The notes beneath the pieces were generated by a model, which did no database searches, was not told the origin of the DNA, and saw only the letters and a list, made by a program, of their open reading frames with translations. A stretch of 64,000 nucleotides of DNA from NCBI GenBank assembly GCA_030018415.1, contig JASEGC010000001.1, positions 471,033 through 535,032 of the forward strand, in the 5' to 3' direction. The DNA comes from Candidatus Aenigmatarchaeota archaeon (GTDB lineage Archaea; Aenigmatarchaeota; Aenigmatarchaeia; CG10238-14). A program made the translations under genes and the position numbers. Positions 1 to 7,256 of this stretch are shown here, in pieces. How positions within the stretch are numbered: the first letter of the stretch is position 1; each line of letters starts with the position of its first letter.

Positions 1-407
1 ATTTTTTCGATTAGAGCTCCTATTTCAGATTCTAATTTTAACATTTCATTACTAAGACTTGTTATTTCATTTTCTGTTATCCGTAGCCCATCGTTGATGA
101 TATTTTTCCTTTTTTCTAGGATTTTTTTAGTCTCTTCTACATCTTCTTCTATTGCCATGTTTGCACCGAGTTCGACTATCATTTTTTTTATATCTTTCAG
201 AGTGCCAGGTACATGCACGTTCGACCCAAATGGTAAGAGTATTTCGCTTTCTTTGTTTTTCTCGATTTCTTCTATCGTACTTAAAGTAGTTTCGATTTCA
301 AGTATTTTGGCTATCAACAATTCACGTCTTTTCAGCAATGCCTTAATTCTCCCATCTAGGATTTGGTACCTAATTAACTTTCCCTGAATTTCTTTCTTTT
401 CATTCAT
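1..407 (-). CDS. pfdA: Prefoldin alpha subunit, C-terminus cut by window edge
   Basis: The visible 135 codons start at an ATG at 407 and run off the left edge with no stop. The protein begins MNEKKEIQGK, followed by a long charged helix, then a central beta-hairpin segment around residues 59-75 with the typical PFGSNVHVPG pattern, then a second heptad-rich helix. This helix-hairpin-helix layout is the prefoldin alpha architecture: two alpha and four beta subunits form a jellyfish-shaped hexamer that hands unfolded proteins to the thermosome, which is also encoded here at 14261. The first codons match the family well. The C-terminal end of the second coiled coil lies outside the window. Confidence 0.85.
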   Translation of the reverse strand, partial: MNEKKEIQGKLIRYQILDGRIKALLKRRELLIAKILEIETTLSTIEEIEKNKESEILLPFGSNVHVPGTLKDIKKMIVELGANMAIEEDVEETKKILEKRKNIINDGLRITENEITSLSNEMLKLESEIGALIEK

Positions 408-437
408 GGAATCACTTTTTATCTAAAATTAGAAAGA

Positions 438-908
438 TTAAATCTTTAAATTCAGTTCATCCCTTGCAACATCTTTCAATATCCTGATGAGATTTATAAG
501 GTTTTTTCTCTTTATGGAGATTGCGCCCACTGACCTGAACTTACTGCTTGCCCTTATTAAGTGGTCATGTTTTGTCTGGTTTATTCTAACGGACTGGTCC
601 TCACCTGGGTACTTTGGTTTGAAAACATCTATCCAAAGCTTATCATATTTTCCCTGGTCAATCCTTCCGACGAACTTACTCGTTCCTGTAGAATAGAATA
701 TCTTTGCTGGTCCTTTCTCGTCGTAGTTGGCTTTCTTCTCTATCAATAGTCTATCGAGGATTTTTGTTATCGTATGTCTGTTTAACTTCAATTGTTGAGC
801 GATATCTGTTATCGTCAGGCCTCTTACACTCGCATTTAAAATTTCCAGCACTCTTTTCGTGTTTTTTGTATCGTACTCCACTTCTTTCGATGTTTCTGTC
901 TCGTTCAT
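438..908 (-). CDS. Winged-helix DNA-binding protein
   Basis: A protein of 156 residues starting at an ATG preceded by AGGTGA; an upstream in-frame ATG at 944 would add 12 residues but has no ribosome site. Residues about 18-70 form a winged helix: a helix, the LTITDIAQQLKLNRHTITK helix-turn-helix, and a basic wing ending near a KIFYS strand. The C-terminal half is basic and unassigned. It is probably a transcriptional regulator. It lies divergent to the unknown gene at 1006 with about 97 bp between the two starts, the usual layout of a regulator controlling itself and its neighbour. The exact family is not recognised. Confidence 0.6.
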   Translation of the reverse strand: MNETETSKEVEYDTKNTKRVLEILNASVRGLTITDIAQQLKLNRHTITKILDRLLIEKKANYDEKGPAKIFYSTGTSKFVGRIDQGKYDKLWIDVFKPKYPGEDQSVRINQTKHDHLIRASSKFRSVGAISIKRKNLINLIRILKDVARDELNLKI

Positions 909-1005
909 CACAACTTCACCTCTAGTATTATTTAAATAGTGCAAGTATATAAATGTTATTTAGATAATATATAGACAATAAAAAATATATGGAGGTGTTA
1001 TGTAA
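909..1005. promoter_or_regulatory. Divergent promoter region between wHTH gene and 1006 gene
   Basis: The spacer holds two TATA-like archaeal promoter elements facing outward: TTTATATAC on the minus strand (about 945-955) for the regulator and a TAATATATAG stretch (about 963-973) for the rightward gene. A strong ribosome site GGAGGTG follows at about 991-997 ahead of the ATG at 1006. Assignment is by sequence pattern only. Confidence 0.5.
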
Positions 1006-1725
1006 ATGACGACTATAACTTTGTTCAAGATAGAACCGTTACCGAATAAGGGCGGATTGGTTAATCGTTTGAATAATGTGAAAAAAAAGGGCTTTTGGCT
1101 CAAAGCAAAAGAGTCTAAATACAACGAGAATGAAGTGGAGATAGACGTATGGTATGAGGAAGACGTAGAGATAGGTTTGAGGAGGGCTTTCTCAGAAGAA
1201 GCTTATGAGATGGTAGATTACTTTAGGAATAATGGAAAGGAAAAAATTATCAGGAAAGTCTATTGTTTTGTTAACCTAGAACTGGGAACTCTGGAGATAT
1301 ACAGGGGCATCGATGCGATAACGTACAAGATTAAAGAGATAATCGAAAAACTATTAGAAGTGAATTTAACTTCGGTTTCGCTCGATTCAGGACATTTAAT
1401 GCACATAGTCACAAAATACAGTTCTGAGTTGAAACAAGCGATGTTTAAACACATACACGGTTTGTGGTACCACATAATTCGTGGTAGGCATCTAGAGAAC
1501 AACGGGAAATACAAGGATTTCATCGTGACAAAACCTGATTCTCTGAGGTGTGTGTCGATAATCCCAAAGATCAAATACCTGAACGGAAGTGAGTATTCTG
1601 TAACGATAAATGGGGATAAAGGGACGATAAAGATGTGGGATGGAATGTTCAAGTGGAAACCAAGATTAGAAGTGAGACAGATTGTTTCAATCGTGGCCAA
1701 TGTTGCAAAATTGTCTCCTTTTTAA
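1006..1725 (+). CDS. Unknown 239-residue protein
   Basis: The reading frame is intact with a good GGAGGTG ribosome site. No family is recognised. The protein is soluble, with no signal peptide or membrane segment, and is lysine/glutamate rich in the N-terminal half. The C-terminal half has alternating hydrophobic strands around a GDKGTIKMWDG motif. It lies divergent to a winged-helix regulator and upstream of a decayed PIN gene and two tRNA genes, a setting typical of integrated accessory DNA. A role in an integrated element is possible but not shown. Confidence 0.5.
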   Translation: MTTITLFKIEPLPNKGGLVNRLNNVKKKGFWLKAKESKYNENEVEIDVWYEEDVEIGLRRAFSEEAYEMVDYFRNNGKEKIIRKVYCFVNLELGTLEIYRGIDAITYKIKEIIEKLLEVNLTSVSLDSGHLMHIVTKYSSELKQAMFKHIHGLWYHIIRGRHLENNGKYKDFIVTKPDSLRCVSIIPKIKYLNGSEYSVTINGDKGTIKMWDGMFKWKPRLEVRQIVSIVANVAKLSPF

Positions 1726-1741
1726 TTTTTTGGTGTTAAAA

Positions 1742-2238
1742 GTGGAAAAGTTGAAGATATACCTAGACACAAATATGGTGTACGCTTTAGTTCAAAAGAG
1801 TACTCCAAATCACTTTTCGAAAAAAAGAAATTTAAAATTCCGAAGAAACTACAGGTTATCCAAGAAAACCTAGATCGTCTTGAACCCTTCACGTCGTTTT
1901 TTACTATCATTGAGGTCATAAAGGAGTTACGAGAATGGATTCAAAAGAAGAAAAAATTGACCAATCGACAAATAATAGATCTAATCGAATTATTTAAAGA
2001 AAGTTTTGGGGTTGAAATTCTCAGGTCGATCTGTATACGGAAAGGGCAGTTTAATACATTCTCGAGAATATAGAATGGAAGGATGCGATTCAACTAGAGA
2101 TAGCAAGGGTTAACGATTATATCCTTAACAGACGATCACAAGCTCAAGGGAATCGGTAAAAAGTTCCACGACAGAATCTTAGATCTCAATGAACTCAAAA
2201 CAGAATTGAAAAAGATCAATCATTACCATGCTTTCTGA
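1742..2238 (+). pseudogene. PIN-domain (VapC-like) ribonuclease remnant
   Basis: The frame opens with KIYLDTNMVYALVQK, the first PIN strand with its acidic metal ligand in LDTN. It shifts near 1800 into YSKSLFEKKKFK and later FFTIIEVIKEL, which supplies the second acidic residue of PIN domains, and shifts again near 2045 and 2125. It ends in LTDDHKLKGIGKKF, the C-terminal acidic cluster. The pieces appear in the right order with at least three frame breaks, so the gene is a decayed PIN toxin-type ribonuclease. No antitoxin is convincingly present downstream, only an unclear minus-strand patch at 2240-2360. Confidence 0.65.
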
Positions 2239-2407
2239 ACAATTCAATGAACTCTTCTCACTTCATAGGTTTACCAGAAGGAGTCAACACTTCAACCATT
2301 CATCCGTTTATCCTTTTTCTAACGACTTTTCCGTTCAATCGAATCTCATTTTTTCAGACATATTAATCACTTAGTTTTTTGGACATTTAATCCTTTTAAA
2401 TAATAAA

Positions 2408-2477
2408 TCTCAGCTGGAGGAATTGCACCCCACCTCATGGTCTACAACCATGTGTTCCGCTGTTAAACTAAGCTGGG
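2408..2477 (-). tRNA. tRNA-Tyr(GTA)-like, possibly degenerate
   Basis: A cloverleaf can be drawn: acceptor CCCAGCT/AGCTGAG with one mismatch and the C1-G72 pair typical of archaeal tRNA-Tyr, anticodon stem CATGG/CCATG with loop TTGTAGA giving GTA, and discriminator A. The T-arm is imperfect: four pairs at best, and the loop reads TGCAATT instead of TTCAANT. The gene is only 70 nt. These flaws suggest a relaxed, possibly virus-derived or decaying tRNA. No intron is seen, unlike the other tRNA genes here. Confidence 0.5.
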
Positions 2478-2573
2478 AAAGTGATAGAGAAATAGAGAAA
2501 GGGCTGATCTATGCTATTCTTTATCAATAATAGTAACAGCCCTTCATTCGTGTCACTTTTTATATTATAACCA

Positions 2574-2602
2574 AGAAATATTTAAATATTTTTAAGGTTA
2601 CG
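2574..2602 (+). promoter_or_regulatory. BRE/TATA-like promoter of tRNA-Val
   Basis: An AT-rich AAATATTTAAATATT element lies about 25-45 bp upstream of the tRNA-Val 5' end at 2622, the expected place for an archaeal TATA box. Pattern-based call only. Confidence 0.4.
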
Positions 2603-2621
2603 ATAACCAAAATTTATGGTT

Positions 2622-2710
2622 GGGTCCATAGTCTATAGGTTAGGACGTCGCCCTATCTAAAAAGAGGCGAATACAAGGCGGAGAGCCCAGTTCAATTCTG
2701 GGTGGACCCA
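2622..2710 (+). tRNA. tRNA-Val(TAC) with 17-nt BHB intron at 33/34
   Basis: Acceptor GGGTCCA/TGGACCC, D-arm GTC/GAC, T-arm CCCAG-TTCAATT-CTGGG and discriminator A are all clean. The anticodon loop is interrupted by an intron at 2655-2671. Exon CGCC pairs with intron GGCG as the four-base central helix, with three-nt bulges CTA and AAT, an apical TCT/AGA stem and an outer GT/AC pair. Cutting after the second bulge base of each gives stem TCGCC/GGCGG and loop CTTACAA, anticodon TAC (valine). The spliced tRNA is 72 nt and resembles archaeal tRNA-Val. The intron position is non-canonical. Confidence 0.88.
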
Positions 2711-2711
2711 T

Positions 2712-3268
2712 CTTAAAAATTAATAGTAAAAGTATAATTAGTGAGTTTTTGTTATCAAAAGTTGAATCTGAAAATCTACTCCAAAAGACATGGAAAGATA
2801 TATCTAAAGATGTTCCAGAAAAAATGTTCCTTACATTAGTCTAGAATCTCTCTATAATATCACTCTTGTTGTATACGATGCATTAATGAGTTCGGATCCA
2901 AATAAATTGAGTCTAGTTGATCGATATCCAGATGAAAAAATACAAAAGATCAGGGAATACGAATTCGATGTTCATGTGTCCATTAGAAGGAATATAGCCT
3001 ATAGGGAAATGATAGCGATTAAGAGAATTTTTAATAGAATAAAAGACGGAAAGTACAAAACACTGCCTATTTTTGAATCTGAAAAGAATAACCTTGAGAA
3101 TTCAATTGTAGAAATCATCAAATCGGGGATCTTGAGAAAGCAGAGAAATTTAAAGAATATCTGAATGAATTTACTCGTGGGAAAGCTGGTTTTAATTTTT
3201 CTGAATTATGTGCCTATGAGACAGTCTTGTTTGGTTTTATAAATGCGATTAAGAAAACAAAAAAGTTC
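2712..3268 (+). pseudogene. Frameshifted gene of unknown family
   Basis: One continuous coding signal runs through three frames. It begins around FLLSKVESENLLQKTWKD, shifts at the A-run near 2817-2823 into NVPYISLESLYNITLVVYD and MSSDPNKLSLVDRYPDEK, and shifts again near 3128 into DLEKAEKFKEYLNEF ending FGFINAIKKTKK. The middle piece alone (2886-3164) would be 92 residues. Charged helical composition persists across the breaks, so they look like indels in a once intact protein. No family is recognised. It starts right after tRNA-Val, a common integration site. Confidence 0.5.
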
Positions 3269-3778
3269 TTACTCAATCAGTGTAATAATTTTTTCATGTA
3301 ATTTTCCTCTGTTTTCTAAATCAACTGTTATTATCTTTCCATATCCCTTAAAATCATCGACAAAACTTCTGTGTAGAACTGCTATCACTGGTTTTTGAAA
3401 TTTTAAAATTTCTATTATTTTTTCTCTAAATTTTTCACTAAAAAATTCTAGTTTACCAATCTCGTCCACTACACAGATATCACATTCATTAACAGCAAAA
3501 TCCAAAGCCCCCAATGCAACTCTTTCAAAATCAGGAATATTAACTCTGTATTTTCCCAGTCTAGGACCAGTTTTTTGATCGACATTTGCTAAAATTCCTT
3601 CTGCATTAGAATGAATATCAACAACTTTAAATCCGATTCTTTTCCCTCTGACTCGAATTTCTGGAGTAATGAATCCTCCAACTTTCAACCCTTTCTTTTT
3701 AAGGATATCTATGACTTTCATTAAAACTGTTGACTTTCCGCTTCGTGGAGGACCACTGATAAAAATAACTTTATTCAT
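3269..3778 (-). CDS. THEP1-family nucleoside-triphosphatase
   Basis: A 169-residue protein with P-loop GPPRSGKST at about residues 9-17, Walker B region CDICVVDEIGKLEFFS near 100, and the HRSFVDDF region typical of archaeal THEP1/UPF0334 NTPases. These hydrolyse NTPs to NDPs in vitro; their cellular role is unclear. Length fits the family (about 170-190). Its ATG overlaps the TGA of the upstream frameshifted HTH/LAGLIDADG gene as ATGA, suggesting the two were one transcription unit. Confidence 0.85.
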   Translation of the reverse strand: MNKVIFISGPPRSGKSTVLMKVIDILKKKGLKVGGFITPEIRVRGKRIGFKVVDIHSNAEGILANVDQKTGPRLGKYRVNIPDFERVALGALDFAVNECDICVVDEIGKLEFFSEKFREKIIEILKFQKPVIAVLHRSFVDDFKGYGKIITVDLENRGKLHEKIITLIE

Positions 3779-4732
3779 TTTAACGTAATACTCCCTTTAT
3801 CAATTTTAATTAAATTTTTTCCTTTGAGTTCTTGTGAATGTCGATAAAATCTCCCTGTAAGTTTTCTATCAAGTACTTTAGCTAATGCTTTAACGGTTAT
3901 TTTTCTATCTTTCTTTATTATAGCGAACATGAGTTTTCTAATCTCGTCTTTTTTTGTAAAATATCCTCTAGTAATTTCGTATTAATCTTCTGAGCTTTTC
4001 CTTTTTATGATGGCTTTCCATCTTTTTTTGACTTTTGTCAGGCCTGATGTCAAATTCTCTAAGTATCTCCCTTACATCTTCCACTATAATTTTATTTGTC
4101 ATTGAAAATTCAATTGTATGTTTAGAGACAGAAACGCTACTTTCGTCATCAAATAATGCCCTTAAGAAAAGACGTTTATTTTGTTTGTCTAAATGAAATA
4201 TTTTATCAGGTATATGCTTACTACTTCTAACCATTTGGCCGATGAAAGTTACTAAAATTAATCCAACGATACTAGGAAAAACAACATTGTGAGTTTTATC
4301 ATCTTTGTTATAATATTCATAGGCTTTCATATCTCCAAAGACTTTAATTACATCTTGTTCAAATTGTCTCGTGAGGAATTTGGATTGGTTTGTATAATGG
4401 ACACTGTAATTTTGTCTTATCTCACCATCTCCAATTACATGCCCAATAATTCGACATAGAGTTGGTGAAAATTTAATTGGTAATTTAGGATTTCTGATCG
4501 ACTTAGCTTTCCCACCGTAAGTCTTCCTTAACTCCTCGATATTTTTCTCTATTTGGATCATTAACTCTTGTTTTTTATCATGTGGACAAAAATTTAAAAT
4601 TCTTTTAATTGGCCATAAAGGACAAAAGTATTTTCCGGATTCAAATTTTGCCAAATGACTTCTTGTAAGCCTTACTAATTTAGCAAATTTTGTCTTATTT
4701 TCTATGTTGAATAAGCTGAATGATGAAAACGT
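3777..4732 (-). pseudogene. HTH plus LAGLIDADG protein, frameshifted and lacking a normal start
   Basis: The longest intact piece (TTG at 4654 to 3968) holds two dodecapeptide-like motifs, RIIGHVIGDGEI and LRALFDDESSV, the LAGLIDADG homing-endonuclease fold. Upstream in the same frame is an HTH segment (KTKFAKLVRLTRSHLAKFES) with no ATG or GTG before a TAG at 4735-4733, so the start is lost or unusual. Downstream, a one-base shift near 3985 continues into a 60-residue basic wing-like domain ending exactly at an ATGA overlap with the THEP1 start. It may be a domesticated homing endonuclease turned DNA-binding protein. A sequencing error could explain the shift. Confidence 0.6.
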
Positions 4733-4803
4733 CTAAAGAGTCAAGAAGATTCCCACCCAATCCCCTTAAATCTTTTACTGTCGATAGTTAAAATAGTGAT
4801 TTC

Positions 4804-5115
4804 ATGTGGGCTAGGGATGAAGAGGAAACTTTCAAGGTCAAAGAAAGACATGTTGAGACAGAAAAAACAGAAGAATCTAGGATAAATTCAATCATGGAAA
4901 GACTAGAACTAATAACACAGCAAATCAACCTTATATCGAATTATTTGATGAACATTTCTCAAAAAGTTAGTAAATCCATAGATGCCTCTGTTGCTTATCA
5001 AAGAGATTTGGATGATTTGGAGAGAAGGATAGATTTTTTAAGGTCTAGACTAGAAGAAATAGAGAGCATTCCTGAGGTTGAGTTAAAGAGGAAAGTTGGG
5101 AAAAGGGCTGGATAG
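4804..5115 (+). CDS. Small coiled-coil protein, unknown function
   Basis: A 103-residue, highly charged protein with predicted long helices and heptad hydrophobics from about residue 25 to 90 (ERLELITQQINLISNYLM, then LDDLERRIDFLRSRLEEIE). There is no membrane segment or signal peptide. A TATA-like CTTAAATC lies about 35 bp upstream and there is little leader. Similar tiny coiled-coil proteins are common and uncharacterised in archaea. No specific family is recognised. Confidence 0.55.
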   Translation: MWARDEEETFKVKERHVETEKTEESRINSIMERLELITQQINLISNYLMNISQKVSKSIDASVAYQRDLDDLERRIDFLRSRLEEIESIPEVELKRKVGKRAG

Positions 5116-5178
5116 AACATTCATCACAAATCTACTCTCTCAAAAAATAGATTATAAAACCTTTAGGTATACTTTTTT

Positions 5179-5390
5179 ATGATTGATACATTAGAAATTT
5201 CTCTAAATAAAGAAGACATTAATGGTCACTTTCAACTTGTAAAATGGATGAAAATGATTGGGTTCAAAAACCAAAAGTATATAGAAAAATTTGAGATATG
5301 GGATGAAAGAAATAAAGAAAATAGAAGGGCTCGAGAATCTTTGATTTGTTACTTCATTAGCGGGAGATGGATTTTCAGAGGCTTTCCTCA
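5179..5390 (+). CDS. Possible truncated hypothetical protein
   Basis: An ATG-started, strongly charged stretch (MIDTLEISLNKEDINGHFQL and onward) with soluble composition. The frame happens to stay open to 5679, but beyond about 5390 it crosses the GC-richer remnant read on the other strand and then the end of the Orc1/Cdc6 gene. The first 70 residues are the only part that looks coding. Family unknown; it may be a gene cut by the neighbouring insertion. Confidence 0.25.
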
Positions 5391-5540
5391 TTTGAATTCG
5401 ACGGGTTCTCTAACCCTCCATCGACCTCAGGGTCTCTTAGAGCAGTCTTATGAGCCCTTCGCTAAATATCTGCGAGCACTCCAGGCTGCTATGGACAGGT
5501 TAAGCCTTCTATCCCGCTTTTGGAGTGCTAAGATATCTAC
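5376..5540 (-). pseudogene. C-terminal remnant, probably of a transposase-like gene
   Basis: This block is clearly richer in G+C than its surroundings. On the minus strand it reads VDILALQKRDRRLNLS..RRYLAKGS, stops, then in another frame KTALRDPEVDGGLENPSNS. The two pieces join with a single-base shift. The style resembles tails of archaeal insertion-sequence proteins but no family is assigned with certainty. The same DNA can also fold (AGCACTCC/GGAGTGCT at 5474-5529), so a structured RNA is the alternative. Confidence 0.3.
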
Positions 5541-5549
5541 TTATATTGT

Positions 5550-6626
5550 TCACTTAAAAACTTTACGTTTAATTAAACTTATAAACCACTTTCTCCCTCT
5601 AGTTTCTCTTCTACTTTCTTTCACTCTCACTATTCCAATATCTTCTAGATGTTTTACGTGTTTTGTCAGAGCAAACTGACTTATATCTCCAAAAATTTTA
5701 ACGTATTTCTCATGTAAATCAGTAGAAGTAATCGGTTCCTCTTTCGACAATAATTCAACTATATTTTTTTCAACACCTCCTAATTGTCCATGCATTATCT
5801 TCAGTTTTACGGGCCCAGTTTCTTTCAAGATTCTTTTCACATACTCTGTTTTAATTTTATCAGAATTTTCTTCTTCGCATATCTTTGCTGCTTTTCTCAG
5901 ACATTCTAGTCCAATTCTGACATCCCCACCTTTGTTTATCGCATGGTTGGCACAGAGCAGAATAACGCCTTCTTCTAAACTTCCTGGCCTGAAAGCATAC
6001 TTACATCTTTCCGTGAGGATATCCTTCATTTCTTGTATGGTGTACGGTTTGAATTCTAGTTCTTCGATGTTTAAACTGCTCTTTATCCTTGGTTCGATGT
6101 TAACAAAAATATCAGGATAGTTAGAAATCATTACCAGACCTATTGGATTGTCAACGTACTGGTTTAATCTCAACAAATCATATAATGCATTCTCATCCTT
6201 CTTAACTAATTGATCGACTTCATCCAAACAGATTATCAAACCTTTATTACATTTTTTCAACGCTTCTATCAGCCTTTCCATTATTTCATCTTTTGACAAA
6301 CCTCTTCTCTGTACGAATAGTCCTAGATCCAAAACAATCTTTGCCAGAACAGCGACTGATGTGTTGTAGTTCCAAGTGTTGATGTAGATAGTTTTAATCC
6401 TCTCAGAAAATTCTTCGAATTGTCTAAAGACGAATCTAACAGAGACGGTTTTTCCTATACCAGGTGGACCAATGATGAACATGTTTTGTACTGGTCTGCC
6501 TCGACTGGCCGGAAAAAGGTTTTTTGCTATTCTCTCTATCTGATGTTCCCTGTGTGGCAGGAATTCCGGTAAGTACTCCGGATTCAAGACTTGTTCATCT
6601 TTGAAGATTCTTGGTTCTTCTAACAA
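5550..6626 (-). CDS. cdc6: Orc1/Cdc6 replication initiator
   Basis: A 358-residue AAA+ ATPase: Walker A GPPGIGKT at residues 53-60, Walker B LIICLDEVD near 132-140, sensor region VMISNYPD, then a C-terminal winged helix from about 275 (VEKNIVELLSKEEPITSTD) that contacts origin DNA. It marks and melts replication origins and loads MCM. The TTG at 6626 is the first possible start; the usual N-terminal IFKDE..L.PEYLPE motif is complete, so the start is credible. Archaeal origins often lie beside cdc6; the AT-rich 6627-6677 gap is short, and no clear repeated origin boxes are seen. Confidence 0.93.
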   Translation of the reverse strand: MLEEPRIFKDEQVLNPEYLPEFLPHREHQIERIAKNLFPASRGRPVQNMFIIGPPGIGKTVSVRFVFRQFEEFSERIKTIYINTWNYNTSVAVLAKIVLDLGLFVQRRGLSKDEIMERLIEALKKCNKGLIICLDEVDQLVKKDENALYDLLRLNQYVDNPIGLVMISNYPDIFVNIEPRIKSSLNIEELEFKPYTIQEMKDILTERCKYAFRPGSLEEGVILLCANHAINKGGDVRIGLECLRKAAKICEEENSDKIKTEYVKRILKETGPVKLKIMHGQLGGVEKNIVELLSKEEPITSTDLHEKYVKIFGDISQFALTKHVKHLEDIGIVRVKESRRETRGRKWFISLIKRKVFK

Positions 6627-6677
6627 TTAATCACTACAATAATTATTATAATAAAAAATAAATTCAATTTTCTCTTT

Positions 6678-7241
6678 TTACAAACCTAACGAATCTGAAA
6701 TTTCTTGAAGAGATTTTAAAGATATCTCAAAAAACTTTTCCTTATCGATTCCAGCTTTCTCACAGTATAACATTCTTTCTCTACTACAATTTCTTGCAAA
6801 ATCTTTTTCCTTAAACTTTTTACTGATTGATTCAACCTTTACATCTCCTAGCTTTTTCGATGGGGTTATCAATGCTGTTGCTATTATTAAACCAGATATA
6901 GAATCTGCAGCAATAAGACAGTATTCCATCTTTGATTCTGGCTGAACATCAAGGTTTTCAAAATTATGAGCTTTTATCGCTCTTATTATTTCTTCATCAA
7001 CTTTTCCTCTTAAGACTTCAGGTGCGACTGTACAATGTTTTTCTGGTTCAGGTGCTTTCTCGAAATCAATATCATGTATAAGCCCGAGTAATCTCCATTT
7101 TTCAACATCGACGTCTTCTCCATTTTCTTTCAAGAATTCAGCACACTCCCCCATTATTGCTTCTACTGCTAACATGTGTTTTATCAAGTTTTCTTTTGTG
7201 ATGTTTTGTTTAATCAAATCAAGAGCTTCTTCTCTGTTCAT
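6678..7241 (-). CDS. HD-domain phosphohydrolase
   Basis: About 187 residues from the ATG at 7241 (a GTG three codons earlier is possible). It shows the HD signature LLGLIHDIDFEK and a second metal-binding region IRAIKAHNFEN, followed by a conserved IAADSISGLIIATALI helix. HD proteins are metal-dependent phosphohydrolases acting on nucleotides or RNA ends; this subfamily, common in archaea and anaerobic bacteria, has no established substrate. It sits a few bases downstream of lysS on the same strand and is probably co-transcribed with it. Confidence 0.8.
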   Translation of the reverse strand: MNREEALDLIKQNITKENLIKHMLAVEAIMGECAEFLKENGEDVDVEKWRLLGLIHDIDFEKAPEPEKHCTVAPEVLRGKVDEEIIRAIKAHNFENLDVQPESKMEYCLIAADSISGLIIATALITPSKKLGDVKVESISKKFKEKDFARNCSRERMLYCEKAGIDKEKFFEISLKSLQEISDSLGL

Positions 7242-7256
7242 ACCGTTCACTAAAAA

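Noticed and set aside
1742-2238. BHB introns as the cause of the frame breaks in the PIN gene
   Set aside because: The shifts are one or two bases with no inserted segment, so no intron can be removed; decay or read error is simpler.
5376-5540. GC-rich foldable block considered as RNase P or SRP RNA
   Set aside because: The conserved SRP domain IV and RNase P CR-I/CR-V words are not present in the right order; protein remnants on the minus strand explain it better.
6627-6677. Replication origin beside cdc6
   Set aside because: The gap is only about 50 bp; it is AT-rich but shows no repeated origin-recognition boxes.
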